From assembly GCA_035578175.1 (NCBI GenBank), contig JAQMRL010000002.1, forward strand, positions 93,288,748 to 93,352,747: a stretch of DNA of 64,000 nucleotides, read 5' to 3'. Positions 35,041 through 46,624 of this stretch are shown here, one piece after another. The notes under the pieces are model-generated. The model had not been told where the DNA came from. It worked only from the letters and a program-made list of their open reading frames with translations, and did not search any database. Every line of letters begins with the position of its first letter. Within the stretch, counting starts at the first letter, position 1. Origin of the DNA: Catonia carolina (Eukaryota; Arthropoda; Insecta; Hemiptera; Achilidae). Made by a program: the position numbers and the translations under genes.

Positions 35041-35421
35041 TGGGCAATACTGGCACTATATACCTTGCTGAACATAGTACCAGCTGTAACATAGTCAACA
35101 TGAAGAAATGGCTTGTTGAGTTTTTTACCTTATATAAATTTTGCATTGTACAAGCATTAAAAGAAAGGGTTAATAAAGGTTTGCACTAATTTGTTAAAAT
35201 TAAACTTAAATTAAGTTAAATTGATCAGTGAATTAACTCTTAGTGACGGTTAAGGAAGATAATACGAATATCCAAGACAGACCATTTTCACTGTGTTCCC
35301 GAGTTTGACGGGCTGTAACATTAAAACGGTAAGAGATATTTAAAAACGGTTTCACCAGTAGATTTTTCGCAAAACTCTACATGGAAAAGATATGCCACAT
35401 GACCACCTTCGTATTTACAAA

Positions 35422-35475
35422 AAAGTTGGACTCAAGATAGCAGAAAAAATGTACGAACATGATTTTCAGTAGTTT
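35422..35475 (+). repeat. Left copy of 54-bp direct repeat flanking the LINE
   Basis: It begins AAAGTTGGACTCAAGATAGC and ends TTTTCAGTAGTTT. The partner is 36778-36831. Both are 54 bp with about five mismatches. See the LINE entry. Confidence 0.8.
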
Positions 35476-36777
35476 CTTGTTCAACTTTTTTTTTTGGTGG
35501 GGCTCCTAAACTCCCCTACCCCCCGCCGTCACCACCCACTACTATGGCTGGTCGCAAAGATGCGAGGTGGTACAGTAAAACAGCAAAAGAATATCGCCTT
35601 AGTATACTGCACCATTATAACTTAACGTAGTCATTCTTTCTTCACTAGAAAACAGTCAGCCGCCGAGCCCAACATACACCACAAGACACAAATAAAATAA
35701 AAATACATAAAATAATATAAAGATCACGCAGTATTTACAGCCTTCCTTCACAGTATCCTGTAAAGTTTTTCTTTATTTTTACCATCTCTGTGAAACAGAT
35801 CAACCTCTCCATTTATTTCATTGGCTGTAGCTATACATTTATTGATTGGAGCTATTTTACTTCTTGTGACTCCAACAAACAGCCTGAAACTTCTTAAAGC
35901 TGTGTAAGGCACCCTCAGAAAAATCTTTGAGATATCCGGAACATCAACTCGTGAATGCAGAATGTTGTAAATGTATATAACTTCCATCACTCCGAGTCTG
36001 AGCACGCCGCGTGCTCAGACTCTGAAGCCCGTAGAATGAGAGAGCATCCTCATAGCTATCAAATTTTCTTCCAGATCTACATCCCAACTTATGAAGTAGT
36101 CTTTCCTGCACCCTCTCTAATTCTTTTTCTGTGACGTCTCTTCTATAGTTCCACACCGTTAAACAATATTCGAGGACGGGACGCACAAAGCTCTTATAAA
36201 GTCGAAGTACTGACTTCTCAAATTTGAAACCACGACTAATCCAAGCTATGAGTCATAAATTCCTTCGAGCTATTTAAGCTACTTGCTCACGGAATAATAG
36301 CTTGGAGTCAAGCAACACACCAAGGGCCGTGGTGCTGGTCTTTCTTATGATTTCCTCATGGCAAAGGGTGTACTTGTGTACATAGCTCATCGTTTTTCTT
36401 GAATAAGTCACAACAAAAGTTTTAGTTGAGTTTAAAGAGAGCCTGTTTTGCAGTGACCACAGCTGTATTAAATCAATATCTCTCTGAAGTACTCTGCACA
36501 CAGCTGCGTTATTAGATGTAGCACAACTTTCAAATCATCTGCGTACATATAAATATTAGATTTAATATCATAAACAATGTCGTTGACATAACATACAAAA
36601 AGCAAAGAACCAAAAATCGAACCCTGAGGAACTCCTGAAGTAGCCAGATGTTCATCCGACACTCTACCTCCAACCTTCACTACAAAACTTCGCTCATGAA
36701 GATAAGACTCTAATCACTTAAGAAGACTGCTTCCAACACTCATATCCCTTAATTTTTTCAATAAAACATCGTGTAGC
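35476..36777 (-). mobile_element. 5'-truncated Jockey/CR1-like LINE nested in the transposon
   Basis: It lies between the two 54-bp direct repeats, inside the pogo-like element. The plus-strand T-run at 35487-35495 is its A-tail on the minus strand, and the 3' untranslated region has a C-rich CCCCTACCCCCCGCCG block. The coding part is described separately. An unusually long target duplication (54 bp, slightly diverged) is the simplest reading of the flanks, though part of an older host repeat is possible. Confidence 0.65.
35748..36680 (-). pseudogene. LINE reverse transcriptase, C-terminal half (Jockey/CR1-like)
   Basis: Frame pieces in order on the minus strand: SGVPQGSIFGSLLFVCYVND and YADDLKVVL (RT motifs 4 and 5, 36680-36468). 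Next come LWSLQNRLSLNSTKTFVV and LGVLLDSKLLF (36501-36274), then MRPVLEYCLTVWNY and ERVQERLLHKLG (36186-35944), then the C-terminal VPYTALRSFRLF segment (36005-35748). Two frameshifts and one stop interrupt it. The order RT palm, thumb, then RPxLEY and ERVQxRxL is standard for Jockey and CR1 clades. The endonuclease and RT motifs 0-3 are missing, as in a 5'-truncated insertion. Confidence 0.75.
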
Positions 36778-36831
36778 AAAGTTGGATTCAAGATGGCGGA
36801 AAAAATGTACGAACAAGACTTTCAGTAGTTT
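36778..36831 (+). repeat. Right copy of 54-bp direct repeat flanking the LINE
   Basis: It begins AAAGTTGGATTCAAGATGGC and is the partner of 35422-35475. Confidence 0.8.
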
Positions 36832-37005
36832 TTATTTACATTCATAAGATTATATTTTGTTTTGAAGAATACCATCACTAGTTCGCGAAATATTTCGCCG
36901 TGCTCGAACTTTTGGGACACCCGGTATTTGAATATAAGGCGACCTCTAATTTTGAAGGAGAAATCTTGGGAAAAAACTTCGCCTTATATTCGGGTTAATA
37001 CAGTA

Positions 37006-38361
37006 CATTATATATTCATTTATATAAAATTGTTTTTAAAAAAAGAGAAATTGAAATAAGCATTATAATATAGAACACATATTTATATTTCAACGAGATT
37101 TTTGTATAAATAAATGGAGACCGGGAATAAATTTTAGTCGCATGTTGCTTTGATGATATAAGTATCATATTTAAGTAATAATAATAACATGAATAAAAAA
37201 TCATGTGTTTCTTTTCAGCATCAACTAAAATAACGTAAATAAACTTTATCAATAATAAATAATGCATCAAAAAATTATTTCTAATATTAAAATAACTTCT
37301 GCATGTTCGAAGAACACTTTCATCAATGGGAATGGAGAGTTAAATCTAATTTTTTTTTATCCGCTGTTGAATACTACAGAAAAGAGTAATATTGTAATAT
37401 GCATTATATATATCATGTAATAACATCAAAACTTACTTTGTATGAACATAAATGCTTAAGTACATTTATAATATTATAATGGTAACAGAAAATGTAGGTT
37501 TATCTACATTACTTTGTATGTTACAATGATTTTGCATATGTATACCTTATTAATATAATGGATATATTATGTTGTTTCAATACATATAATAGTATAATCG
37601 TATCTTATAATACTATATCTAAAATTTATTATTATTATCATTGTAGAATTCAATTGGATAATAATAATAATGAATTCAGTTAATTTAATAAACCGCATTT
37701 ATATGAAGTAGAGTGTATTGAACAAGAATAATGGAAGAAATGAATGAACTGGTTTTAATAGGAATTCTCGGAAATCCAAATGAGTAGAAATATTTTTTAT
37801 TTCTTTTATTCTTTGTACCATGTTCTGGTAGAACGAAAAATGTTAGAAGAGTCTTCATTAACTATAACCCGCACATATAAAAACAGCGCCTTTGTAGTGA
37901 GTTATTTTGTTACCTGTATTGTCAATGGAATATTATTCTTATTGGACCGTTTCAAAATAGTGTAGTTAAGGAACCGGTTCTGTATTACGTTAATAGTACG
38001 TATGCGTACAGGTGGTAGCAAGTGGTTTTGTACAGCTAAACCATTGGTTTAATTGTTAAATGACATTATCTTACTTATAGTCAAGTTTAGTTTAATTAAG
38101 CTTAAATAATTTTATATTTACTTTAATTTAAGTAATAATTTTTCAATAGTATAAATTAATTAATTAATTGTGTCCATAAATAATTTTTATACGTTTCAAA
38201 AAAGTTTGTTTATTACTTTTTATGCCCAGATCCCAACAAACCGGGGCTTATGTGTTACAATAAAAAAAACTAAAATAATAAAAATGGCTACTTGATTTTC
38301 TGTTGTATTTTCGAAAGTTGTTTAAATGCATGTAGGTTGTATTTTGTAAACAACACAATGG
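37006..38361. other. A/T-rich non-coding DNA
   Basis: Only a (TAA)n-based hairpin (TTATTATTATTATC at about 37627, pairing with GATAATAATAATAA at about 37657) is notable. No gene is supported. Confidence 0.5.
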
Positions 38362-38598
38362 AGGTTTTTATATCCAGTGCAATCTGTAATTGACGGTAGC
38401 AATCCTACGGTTAAAGAGGTTCTGTAAAGGTGTCAGGACTGCATTAAGGCCGATGGTAATGTGGATAAAATTGTCAAGAAACCAAAGAATCTCAAACAGG
38501 ACTTAATGAAAATTTTCATCAAAGGAGTTTGTCGAAAAAAACAAACAATAACTGAATACTTCAAAAGAAATGCTGCAAAATTATACCGGTGTACATGA
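38362..38598 (+). pseudogene. Degenerate coding remnant ending in a PIP-box-like motif
   Basis: One frame on the plus strand is open from 38362 to the TGA at 38596-38598, apart from a single TAA at 38425-38427. It reads YPVQSVIDGSNPTVKEVL, then the stop, then a lysine-rich part (KKPKNLKQDLMKIFIKG), and ends CRKKQTITEYFKRNAAKLY. QTITEYF fits the PCNA-interacting Q-x2-I-x2-[FY]-F pattern loosely. Such motifs close some pogo/Tigger transposases, so this may be a transposase tail. I do not recognise the rest. Not a functional gene. Confidence 0.35.
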
Positions 38599-38599
38599 G

Positions 38600-39893
38600 G
38601 TCAGCTTATTACTCTTTTGCATTTCCTTTTTCCTTAATTTAAAGAAATTTAGGACATTCACACAAAAGTGTTCTTTCATTTTTTGTTTCAGGATAAGTTT
38701 CATTAATCTATCAATCACGGATAGTAATTGAAAATTACTTATAAACTTTTAAATACTTTTCTCATCCGTTCTCTCTATCTAAAAATGATCTTAGTTTTTG
38801 TTTTACAATCTTCCTGCGCAAAATTCCTGTTTTCACAATTTTTCTAATGAACCCATTCTTAATTTTCTTTTTTTCATTTACACGTATCCATGTTAGTATA
38901 TAATTATTCCTACCATTTCAAAATTCTTTTTACTGATCGTTCGTAATATTTCATATTATTTTATGATTAACTTTACTATTGCATTACAAAGTACAAAATG
39001 TATTTTCAATTTTAAACCATTAATTTTGTTGTATTCCATATAGCCTATCCCGTTTTTATCTTCGAGTTCAACCCTACTATACGTAAAACCCTACCTAACA
39101 TAATATTTCCTATGGCATTAACTGCATTAATAAGTTTTTTTGTCGTCAATGGAAACTTATTTTAATGTACTAGTGAAATAAAAAATATTAATGTAATACA
39201 ATAATTGGTAAACTCAGATATCCAAGTAAAAGTGAATTGCAATATTGCAGTTTTACGTGAAAGCGCAAACTGCATTGCCATTTGAGGATATTCATTACCC
39301 ATTACACAATCATTCGCATGTAATCAATATGCTGCTATAAAATCTATTATGCATACAATCCTCCTAATAGTTATTAGGACTCACAGTTGTGAGTACACAG
39401 AAAAATATTAATTTGTCAAACTAACTCATGTTTCGTAGCTAATTATAATGTAAAATGTAATATAGCTCAATTATAAAATGAAAAAAAATAGTGTGAAACA
39501 CTCGAACGACTTTCTCTAGACAATTTAAACAATGGAAAATAACCTTAGTTTAAAAACATATTCTAATTTTAATCTTGAGGGATGACACAAAATGGAAATC
39601 AACCTCTGCAGAACTTAAAAATTTGTAAAATCATTAATTGACGTGATTAATTGACTACGCTCTGTAGAAGAAATGTTACTAAAACCTAGCGATTGTGCTA
39701 TTTTCAAAACTATGATTATATTGTGACAATATGGAAGACGAATAAGGTTCAAGAAGTTTCTAGTACTTAATTCATAAAATGTTAAAGGAGTAGATAATAG
39801 AGTAAAAAAGTAACAATTGGGTCAGTTATAAAAGAATACCTATTTATAAAAGGTCTTTTTTGTACAATATTTATGAAAGTGTCGGTTGATTAC
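38600..39893. other. A/T-rich non-coding DNA
   Basis: No supported feature. Confidence 0.5.
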
Positions 39894-39894
39894 C

Positions 39895-40359
39895 TGTAAC
39901 ACCTTTTATTCTATTTACAATAGATCTATTTACTTGTTTACAATAGTTTAGACTTTTCCAGAAAAATGGTTTTTTGTACTTTATTATTTGTATCGAATTT
40001 CTCTGTTTTGCTAGAATTATCTTTTTGACCCAACTATATAAAGAGACTCAAGGGGCGGTCAGTTAGTTAGTATACGTTTGATCTTTGACGAGTGTTTATT
40101 GAGTGGTAAACAGTGCGTAGTACAGGTTACCTATCTGAGTATTGTATTGGTTATCTTTTGTTCTATTATTTTGTGTATGTGCATTATATTCAATTTTTGT
40201 GTATGTGCTTTATGTATAATTGTTTGTAAGTAGTTCTAAGTAAATTATTTAAGATATTTATTGTATTACTTTATTATAATTAGTTTGTTATTTATTTTGT
40301 AAATCTTTTAGTTGTAATAAATACTTGTAATTGTAAACTATAGTGTATTAATTTTTTAA
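39895..40359 (+). mobile_element. Possible solo LTR or LTR-like unit
   Basis: It starts TGTAACACC, has a good core promoter at 40035-40066 and an AATAAA at 40316-40321, the U3-R-U5 order of an LTR. The hexamer ATTACC lies on both sides (39889-39894 and 40360-40365). However, the unit would end in TA rather than CA, so the boundary or the class is uncertain. Confidence 0.35.
40035..40066 (+). promoter_or_regulatory. Core promoter: TATA box plus TCAGT initiator
   Basis: TATATAAAG at 40035-40043 is followed by the arthropod initiator TCAGTTAG at 40059-40066, placing the start A about 26 nt from the TATA box. This is the most canonical RNA polymerase II promoter seen outside the large elements. 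No ORF follows; an AATAAA lies about 255 nt downstream. Confidence 0.55.
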
Positions 40360-40559
40360 TTACCTAGATCCCGAAACGGACCCTAGCAAAAAAGTTCACA
40401 ATATATTTTTGTCGTAAAATCCATAACAAGGTAGAAATCTTATGAAAAAAAACACTATTTACCCCGAGAGCACATTCCTCAAGGTGTTCAGTAAATATAG
40501 CGCTTACTCTATCTTGTACAACATAAAACATTTAGTAAATGATGCGGTTCTAGAGAAAA

Positions 40560-40800
40560 TCCAAAAAAGTGAAAAATTGCGCGAATAAACCTACTTCCAA
40601 TTTTGATGAATTGTCGAATCAGGTCTCCTTATTGTGTTTAAGTTCCAAGTTTAAACTTAATACGATATTCCGTTTTTGAGATAATTTGTTCACGCGCTTT
40701 GTTTAAATTGCTAAAAACAAGTTTTTTAGGCTCAGAGGGTTCTAAAAATATGTATTTCCAGGAAAACTCGATTTTTAAAAAATTCCCTAATCATATAGAA
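40560..40800 (-). repeat. Interspersed repeat family A, inverted copy
   Basis: Its reverse complement carries AAATCGAGTTTTCCTGG, CAAAGCGCGTGAACAAATTA and TTTAAACTTGGAACTTAAAC, in the same order as 33215-33530. Confidence 0.6.
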
Positions 40801-41548
40801 CAAAAGAAACTAATAAGAAAAAATTAACACTTTTTCAGTATTATGGTTACTAAAATAATTTATTTGATTTTAAATTAATTTAAAATCGTCACTTTGTATA
40901 GTATACTATACTAAACCTTGATGTTATACCTTCCACTTGATAGACTTTGCGGCAAACTAAACTTAATCATTTACCTTCTCACACAGCTATACATGTTGAA
41001 AGTCAAATCATGACTGTACAAATGAACGCAATAATTAGTATTGACAACAGGATATTTATCAACATCAATATGAACCACCTGTAGCATTATGTTATGGACA
41101 CGTGGTGTTAAAATAGTATACAGGTGTACCAATAGTTTTTGGTTAAAATAAAAAGGCGGTTACAGAATTCTTCTGCTAAATAGGTTTGCCAACCGTTTGT
41201 TTATAATCTGACTCCTAGTGATAAGTAAACGTTTCTAATTAAATTCTTAACCATTAAAAATTATTAAACTGGCTTATTCTATTTTCTATTTTTAAATCAT
41301 ATTTTTAAACTAATAAATATAATAATTTAACAATCCAGCAAATACATTAATTGTCAGCTCTTTATTTTATGGAAGAGACGATGCATTTTTGAAATACTTC
41401 TGAAATCAAAGTGTTCCTAGAAGTTACGAAATATTAATTAAATATTTAAAGTTTTAAATGATCAAACAAAAACCAACTTTCATATAAGCGAACGCATTCT
41501 TGAGTCGGCGACCTGTATTGGCCAGGCGGATGAATAGACATCATTAGT
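40801..41548. other. A/T-rich non-coding DNA
   Basis: No supported feature. Confidence 0.5.
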
Positions 41549-41559
41549 ATGCTCCAGTA

Positions 41560-41619
41560 TTACTTTTTTTTTTGTTTAACGTCCGACTGTTCTGCAATTA
41601 CTGCTAATGCCGACGGCGG
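41560..41619 (-). mobile_element. 60-bp LINE/SINE 3'-tail insertion
   Basis: Perfect 11-bp direct repeats ATGCTCCAGTA (41549-41559 and 41620-41630) bracket only 60 bp. The insert starts with a T-run, which is the A-tail on the minus strand, followed by GTTTAACGTCCGACTGTTCT and CTAATGCCGAC. Layout and wording resemble the 3' ends at 1490-1530 and 50391-50435. It is best read as an extremely 5'-truncated reverse transcription product. Confidence 0.75.
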
Positions 41620-41630
41620 ATGCTCCAGTA

Positions 41631-43830
41631 AACTAGCACATAAATCATAAAGTAAAGATCGCAATTAAATAGAAATGTACAGTATAAAGTCACATAAACC
41701 TGTAATGTACGATTTTCAATTGAAAGAGCATTAAAAAGTCAAAATATGACGATAAATACATACCAAATAGACCAACAGAACAGTTAACGATTTTGAACTC
41801 CATCTACGATTTTAAGACACGAAATAAGTACTTAAGAAACCGATAAATTTTCATAATAAATAACTAACAGCTGAGATAAACATTCATAAAATTATATTCT
41901 AATAATAAATTCATTTAACCTTTATTAAATTTAAATTTTTTTATAAAACAAGCCAGTCAGATTTAACTTATGAAGATTTATACGTATATCAAACCGATTT
42001 TCTTTTGTTTTTGACTGCCAATTTTTGTTTTGTTTTTTTTAGTTTATAAGTTTGAAATTTAATTTTTTTATTTAACAATAAACAATTATTTTTAATTTAA
42101 AGCCCTAAAAAATTCATTCGTTAAAACTATTTTGAAATTAATTTAATTAAACGTCCCAAATTTTTAATTTACTAATTTATAACCTTAACCTATTTAATTA
42201 AAATTTTGTGTAGATTTAGCGATTCTACACACCAGCAGAATGAACTAAATATTACTTGAAAATAATTGAATAAATATTTGTATATATGTGTGTACATGTA
42301 TGTGTTATAAGAAATTTTAAATAAAATCTATTACTTCAAAAATATGGTACGATCTCTTTGATTTTTGAAAGGTCTACATAATTTTCTATGCAAGAATTGG
42401 ATGCGAAATTATGTTTTTAATACCTTCAGTTTCGTAAATAACATTTTTATTTGAAAAAAGAAAAAAGTAATCATTGCGTCCCACTCAAAAACTCTCCCAA
42501 ATGTACCAACAAATTAAATAATTTATGACATTACTGTATCAGTCATAATAACATAAACATTTTTTTTCTCAAAAATTTCAGAACTACATAATGCCAAATA
42601 GTATACGTTACTCTGAAAAATCTAAAATTTTCATTAGTGAAAGAATTTTTGAATTAGTTAAAGATAAAATCTTGTTAGACTTCACTTTAATAATCAGATT
42701 AAGGATTTCACTTAACAGTCCAGTACTTACTGAGCAATAGATTTCCTTTACTACAATTCTGTGGAATTGTAAGGTTTTATTTTTCTTCCTTACCACGTAC
42801 ACAATTTTTAACTTTTAGAAAATTCAAAACTTTTGTAAAATTTTTAACTTTGATTAACCATGTGAATTTATGTATTGTAATACACAATCTGTTACAGCTT
42901 ATGATAATACTATAAAAATAGTAGTATAAAAATTAGAGTTAAAAATCCGTTAGAGTTACTGACCTAAAAGTAAACAAGGCAAATAATCCAATGGAATAAA
43001 AGAAAATGGTAAGTTAATACACAGCCAGAAAAAGCGGTTTTGGGTTCCAGCTGTTTAAAACCCAGTTTATCTTGAGACTAGAAGTTGGATTTCGTAGTAT
43101 GAACGAGATTATTCTTTGTTTAGTTTCACTGTAGTGGATTCTCTCAGAGAAAATTCTTAACTTTTTCTTTTTATAATACGAGTACTAACAGCTCTTCACT
43201 TTTAAAGTAATACTGTAGTCTTCTGAATTTGTTTCTAAAACTTTTGAAGTAAATTGGTTTAGTGCGTTACTCAGTTAAAGTGACATGTAGAATTAAAATA
43301 AGCATTCCAGTCATAAAAGAATAAAAAAAAAAATTGGAGTCGTAGATATAGGCTATATTATTATTACAGAAAAAAATATTACTACGTGAAAGAACAAAGC
43401 CATTACAAACAAAATTTATTCAGATAATACAGAACAAATTATAACTTACAGTATCCGAAGTCTCTACCACGTTACCAAAAATTCCGACTTAATTTTATCA
43501 TACGACACACATAACGATACGATAATAAGTCCATTCTTGTTAAGTTTAAAATTTAATTTTAAATTTTGTAGACGCATTAATTAAACACAAACCAGGTAAA
43601 CAACGAAGAATTTCCAAGTGCCGATAGCCGATAAACCTTCTCCAAAGGAAATAGTGTGGATCCCGCAGCGATATCAGGAAATATGATGCAAGTAAATAAT
43701 ATATTTACCGTTATTTTCACACATCGTAATTATTATTTTACAATAAAATATTGTGATTTTTTAAAATATGTGTACACTGCAATCTGTAAAATTTACGAAC
43801 AATTAGCAACCGCATGACCTAATAAGTTGA
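41631..43830. other. A/T-rich non-coding DNA
   Basis: No gene. CCAGCTGTTTAAAACCCAG near 43050 recalls the SINE block CAGCTGTTTAAAAGCTG at 48506 and may be a decayed SINE. Confidence 0.45.
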
Positions 43831-43884
43831 GAATCATAATATTATGATTCTACACCTCAAACATTTATTATGTTTGAGGTGTAG
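43831..43884. repeat. Adjacent perfect palindrome and hairpin
   Basis: GAATCATAATATTATGATTC (43831-43850) is a perfect 20-bp palindrome. It shares its last base with a perfect 15-bp inverted repeat, CTACACCTCAAACAT and ATGTTTGAGGTGTAG (43850-43864 and 43870-43884), which has a 5-nt loop. Nothing else explains this pair. Confidence 0.9.
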
Positions 43885-44009
43885 GCTTGTACAAACTCAA
43901 GCTGATCATTTCAAGAAAGTATGGTTAATTGAACCTCATCCATCAAAACATCAAAATACACCGGTAATCAATGACTAGTATTCAGATTTGTATAAAAGTA
44001 ACTATATTT

Positions 44010-44118
44010 ACTAGGATTTGAATCACGGAACCTTTGTGTCCGAACCAAAATCGGCTGTTAAACAGATGACTCGCAGCGACGACCAACTCAGCACTTGACC
44101 ACCTCAGTAGGTTAGGCC
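44010..44118 (-). mobile_element. tRNA-derived SINE fragment (family of 48466)
   Basis: On the minus strand it reads TAGGCCTAACC, then GGTCGTCGCTGCGAGTCA, CTGTTTAACAGCCGATTTTG and a B-box-like GATTCAAATCC. The ordered blocks match the plus-strand SINE at 48466-48780 at reduced identity. Only the tRNA-like head and neighbouring part are clear. Confidence 0.55.
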
Positions 44119-45238
44119 TAATGTAAATTATTGATTTTTTTTTGTTTTTAGCTTTTATTTGTTATCGGGAACTGTACATTACTGACAACTAACCAATTTT
44201 ATCGCTGCTTTGCTGTACTATTTGACGTGAATTAGGCATGAGCTTGAACAGGGACTCCCAGTAGAGTTTGTTCACGGATGGCTATCAGCTGATCACCACA
44301 CAAAGTCGCTTTTCCAACCAGTGTTTTTTTTTAACAAATAATAGCGACACTCTACCAGCCGACTGACTGGGATGGCCCGAAGGACGGTTACTGTAAATGA
44401 AAAAATATACCTACATAAGTTATAAAACGAAAATAATAGTTACTAGTTGTAAGAACATTACATCGAACAATAAAAAGGTTTTGTATAAGTATACATAATT
44501 GTATGCGTCGACAAATTGACAATATAAATTATACTGGATGTTTTTTTTTGTTCACTTGTTTCATTAAATCTACAACTCTCAGCTTTGCACAAACAGTAAA
44601 TACAATGTTTAGCTTGTTTTACATTTTTTACTATTGTAAACAGAAAAAAGATTATCAGCTGAATTTTAAAATTTATCCCAAATCTCTACCACTTCTGCCA
44701 AGCCGACCATTGGAGTTACCCGGGATTTTTGTGTGTTTAGAACGCGGATTAATAGATTGTTTTTGTTTTATAATTTATATTTGAAACGCTGTATTGTTTT
44801 TTTTATTTTATTCATTTATGTAAGAAATGTTAAGATCTATGTTTAGTGTATGATTGAAGGTATATGAGTTGTAATTTTGAAACCGGGTGCATTGTACGAA
44901 ATTACGGGTTTTTCTACGTTCTTCTTTTTTAAGAACCATGAATGAATAATACAATTTATAAACCTTCTATACTTTGGCAAAATTCGCTGATGATCTTCTC
45001 TCCTCAAAGATGAGAGAAAGTGGTTTTTTTGCCGTGATATTACTTTGACGACATTCTTAACCTTGAACCCCATTTCGAGAGTTGATACTTTATTGTGCCC
45101 GACGGAGCTTTACGGTCGTATGACAACTCGATGAAGTCTATTGCTAGACAGTTGATACCTACGATCATGTATGGTATGAGTAATCGATTTAATTTAAAAA
45201 AACGTTATCAACTTTCGATATAGTGTGAGTGTGCGAAG
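44119..45238. other. A/T-rich non-coding DNA
   Basis: The ORF at 44503 (93 codons) is Cys/Phe-rich without motif or splice context. It is treated as chance. Confidence 0.45.
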
Positions 45239-45262
45239 ACAATAATAATAATAATAATAATT
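45239..45262. repeat. (AAT)n microsatellite
   Basis: Eight consecutive AAT-type units. Confidence 0.9.
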
Positions 45263-45340
45263 CATCTGCGGAGACAAACTATTGATGGTTGCAACAAACT
45301 GTCCAAAATTTGAAATACACTTCAGCAGAACTTTTGACGT

Positions 45341-45414
45341 TTTTGGGTTTGTAACAAACCCAAAACAATTACAACGATATCAAACTTAATTTGTTGTTTG
45401 CAACAACAAATTAA
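45341..45414. repeat. Two perfect short-loop hairpins
   Basis: TTTTGGGTTTG-TAA-CAAACCCAAAA (45341-45365) and, 20 bp on, TTAATTTGTTGTT-TGC-AACAACAAATTAA (45386-45414). The stems are 11 and 13 bp with 3-nt loops and no mismatch. Confidence 0.9.
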
Positions 45415-46624
45415 AATAAACACATTTTTAAATGAATGTATAAACTCAAGTTTAAGAAATTATTATCAAAAGTGTAAGTTACTAAATAATAAGCATATAT
45501 TATTTTGTTTCGTCATGTATAAAAGTTAATTTAGCATTGAATTATATTAAAAAAGAAGTGTAGTCAATACTTTTGCGATATATGATATAAGAATCAGTAT
45601 GAAAATGGGCACAGAAGTGTAGTGTAGAAGGGATAGAAATGACAGATATGCTGAATAGTTTCAGAATGCTGCACAGCAAGAAAAATATGAATGATTATTT
45701 GAAAATTTTCTGAGTAGAACGAAGTATCCTTATAAGTCAGTTTAATGTATTAAATAACAAAAACTTATGGCGAAAAGGAAATATGATTTCGGACAACGAT
45801 AAAACAATAATATTGTATTTCAATACAGCAAAATTCAATAAAATATGTGCTCAGAATTGTAGAATTTTTTCGTAGAACAAAACCAGTTACATTATGTTCT
45901 ATTTATACGTTATACTTTTTTCTTACATTCAAATAGTATTTTCCTGTATGTAAAATATTACTTTTGTTGTATCGTAAAAAGTTTACTAAAATATAATATT
46001 GCAGTTCCCATTCCGTAATATTGTCTAATACCATTCACCCGCTTATTTTCTTCTATTCTTTAGACGAAGTTTGTTCTATCGATTCACATAAAATTGGTAG
46101 GCGAAGAGTATTAACCGCAATCCTATTTCAAAATGCAGGCTTGAACTTTGTAACGTTTTATATTCACTATTTACAACTATTGTTAAATATGCAACAATAT
46201 AGCTTCGTATAAAATGTCTTTAGCAGTTATGTGGAAGTAATATTGATTTTGTCGATAAGCAATGGACTAAAATATACGAAAATGTTCGAAAATAAAATAA
46301 TTCATTCTTGTTCTGTTTCTCTTGAAATTAATTGGTGCATGTTATATAAGTGACTAGCCTATATGTAAAAAAAATTTAACAATAATATAATTAGATAATG
46401 AATTACTTTACTCTTTGTTGTCCGAAGAGAAACATTATATATTAAAACGAACCTTTAGCCATTTATCTGTACAAGAGTAAACGCTTGCAAGCACTTTTTT
46501 TAATTTCACTGAATAACGGGGAATGAAACCCGTAAGTTTACACAGCTTACTTGAATTTAAATTTTCAGTCAGATACGCTGCTTACTAAGCCGTAGGATTG
46601 TCACCGAAAGTTTCTGCTTTGTGT
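45415..46624. other. A/T-rich non-coding DNA
   Basis: A tRNA-like arrangement on the minus strand at about 46500-46600 (GGCTTAGTAAGCAGCG ... GGGTTTCATTCCCC) may be a decayed tRNA or SINE head. Nothing else is seen. Confidence 0.4.

Larger units (their letters stand above)
34594..37003 (-). mobile_element. pogo/Tigger-like DNA transposon, interrupted by a LINE
   Basis: Terminal inverted repeats CCGTATTTACCCGAATATAA... at 34594 and its inverted near-copy ending at 37003 are flanked by TA on both sides (34592-34593 and 37004-37005), the target of Tc1/mariner/pogo elements. A further direct copy of the terminal motif, GGTATTTGAATATAAGGCGA, lies at about 36929-36948. Inside, at 34897-35040 on the minus strand, is the acidic C-terminal end of a pogo-type transposase. 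A LINE at 35476-36777 splits the element. Without it only about 1.05 kb remains, so it is a deletion derivative that cannot move by itself. Confidence 0.75.

Noticed and set aside
36928..36948. A third, independent end of a transposon
   Set aside because: It repeats the terminal motif in direct orientation and is more simply a subterminal repeat of the pogo-like element.
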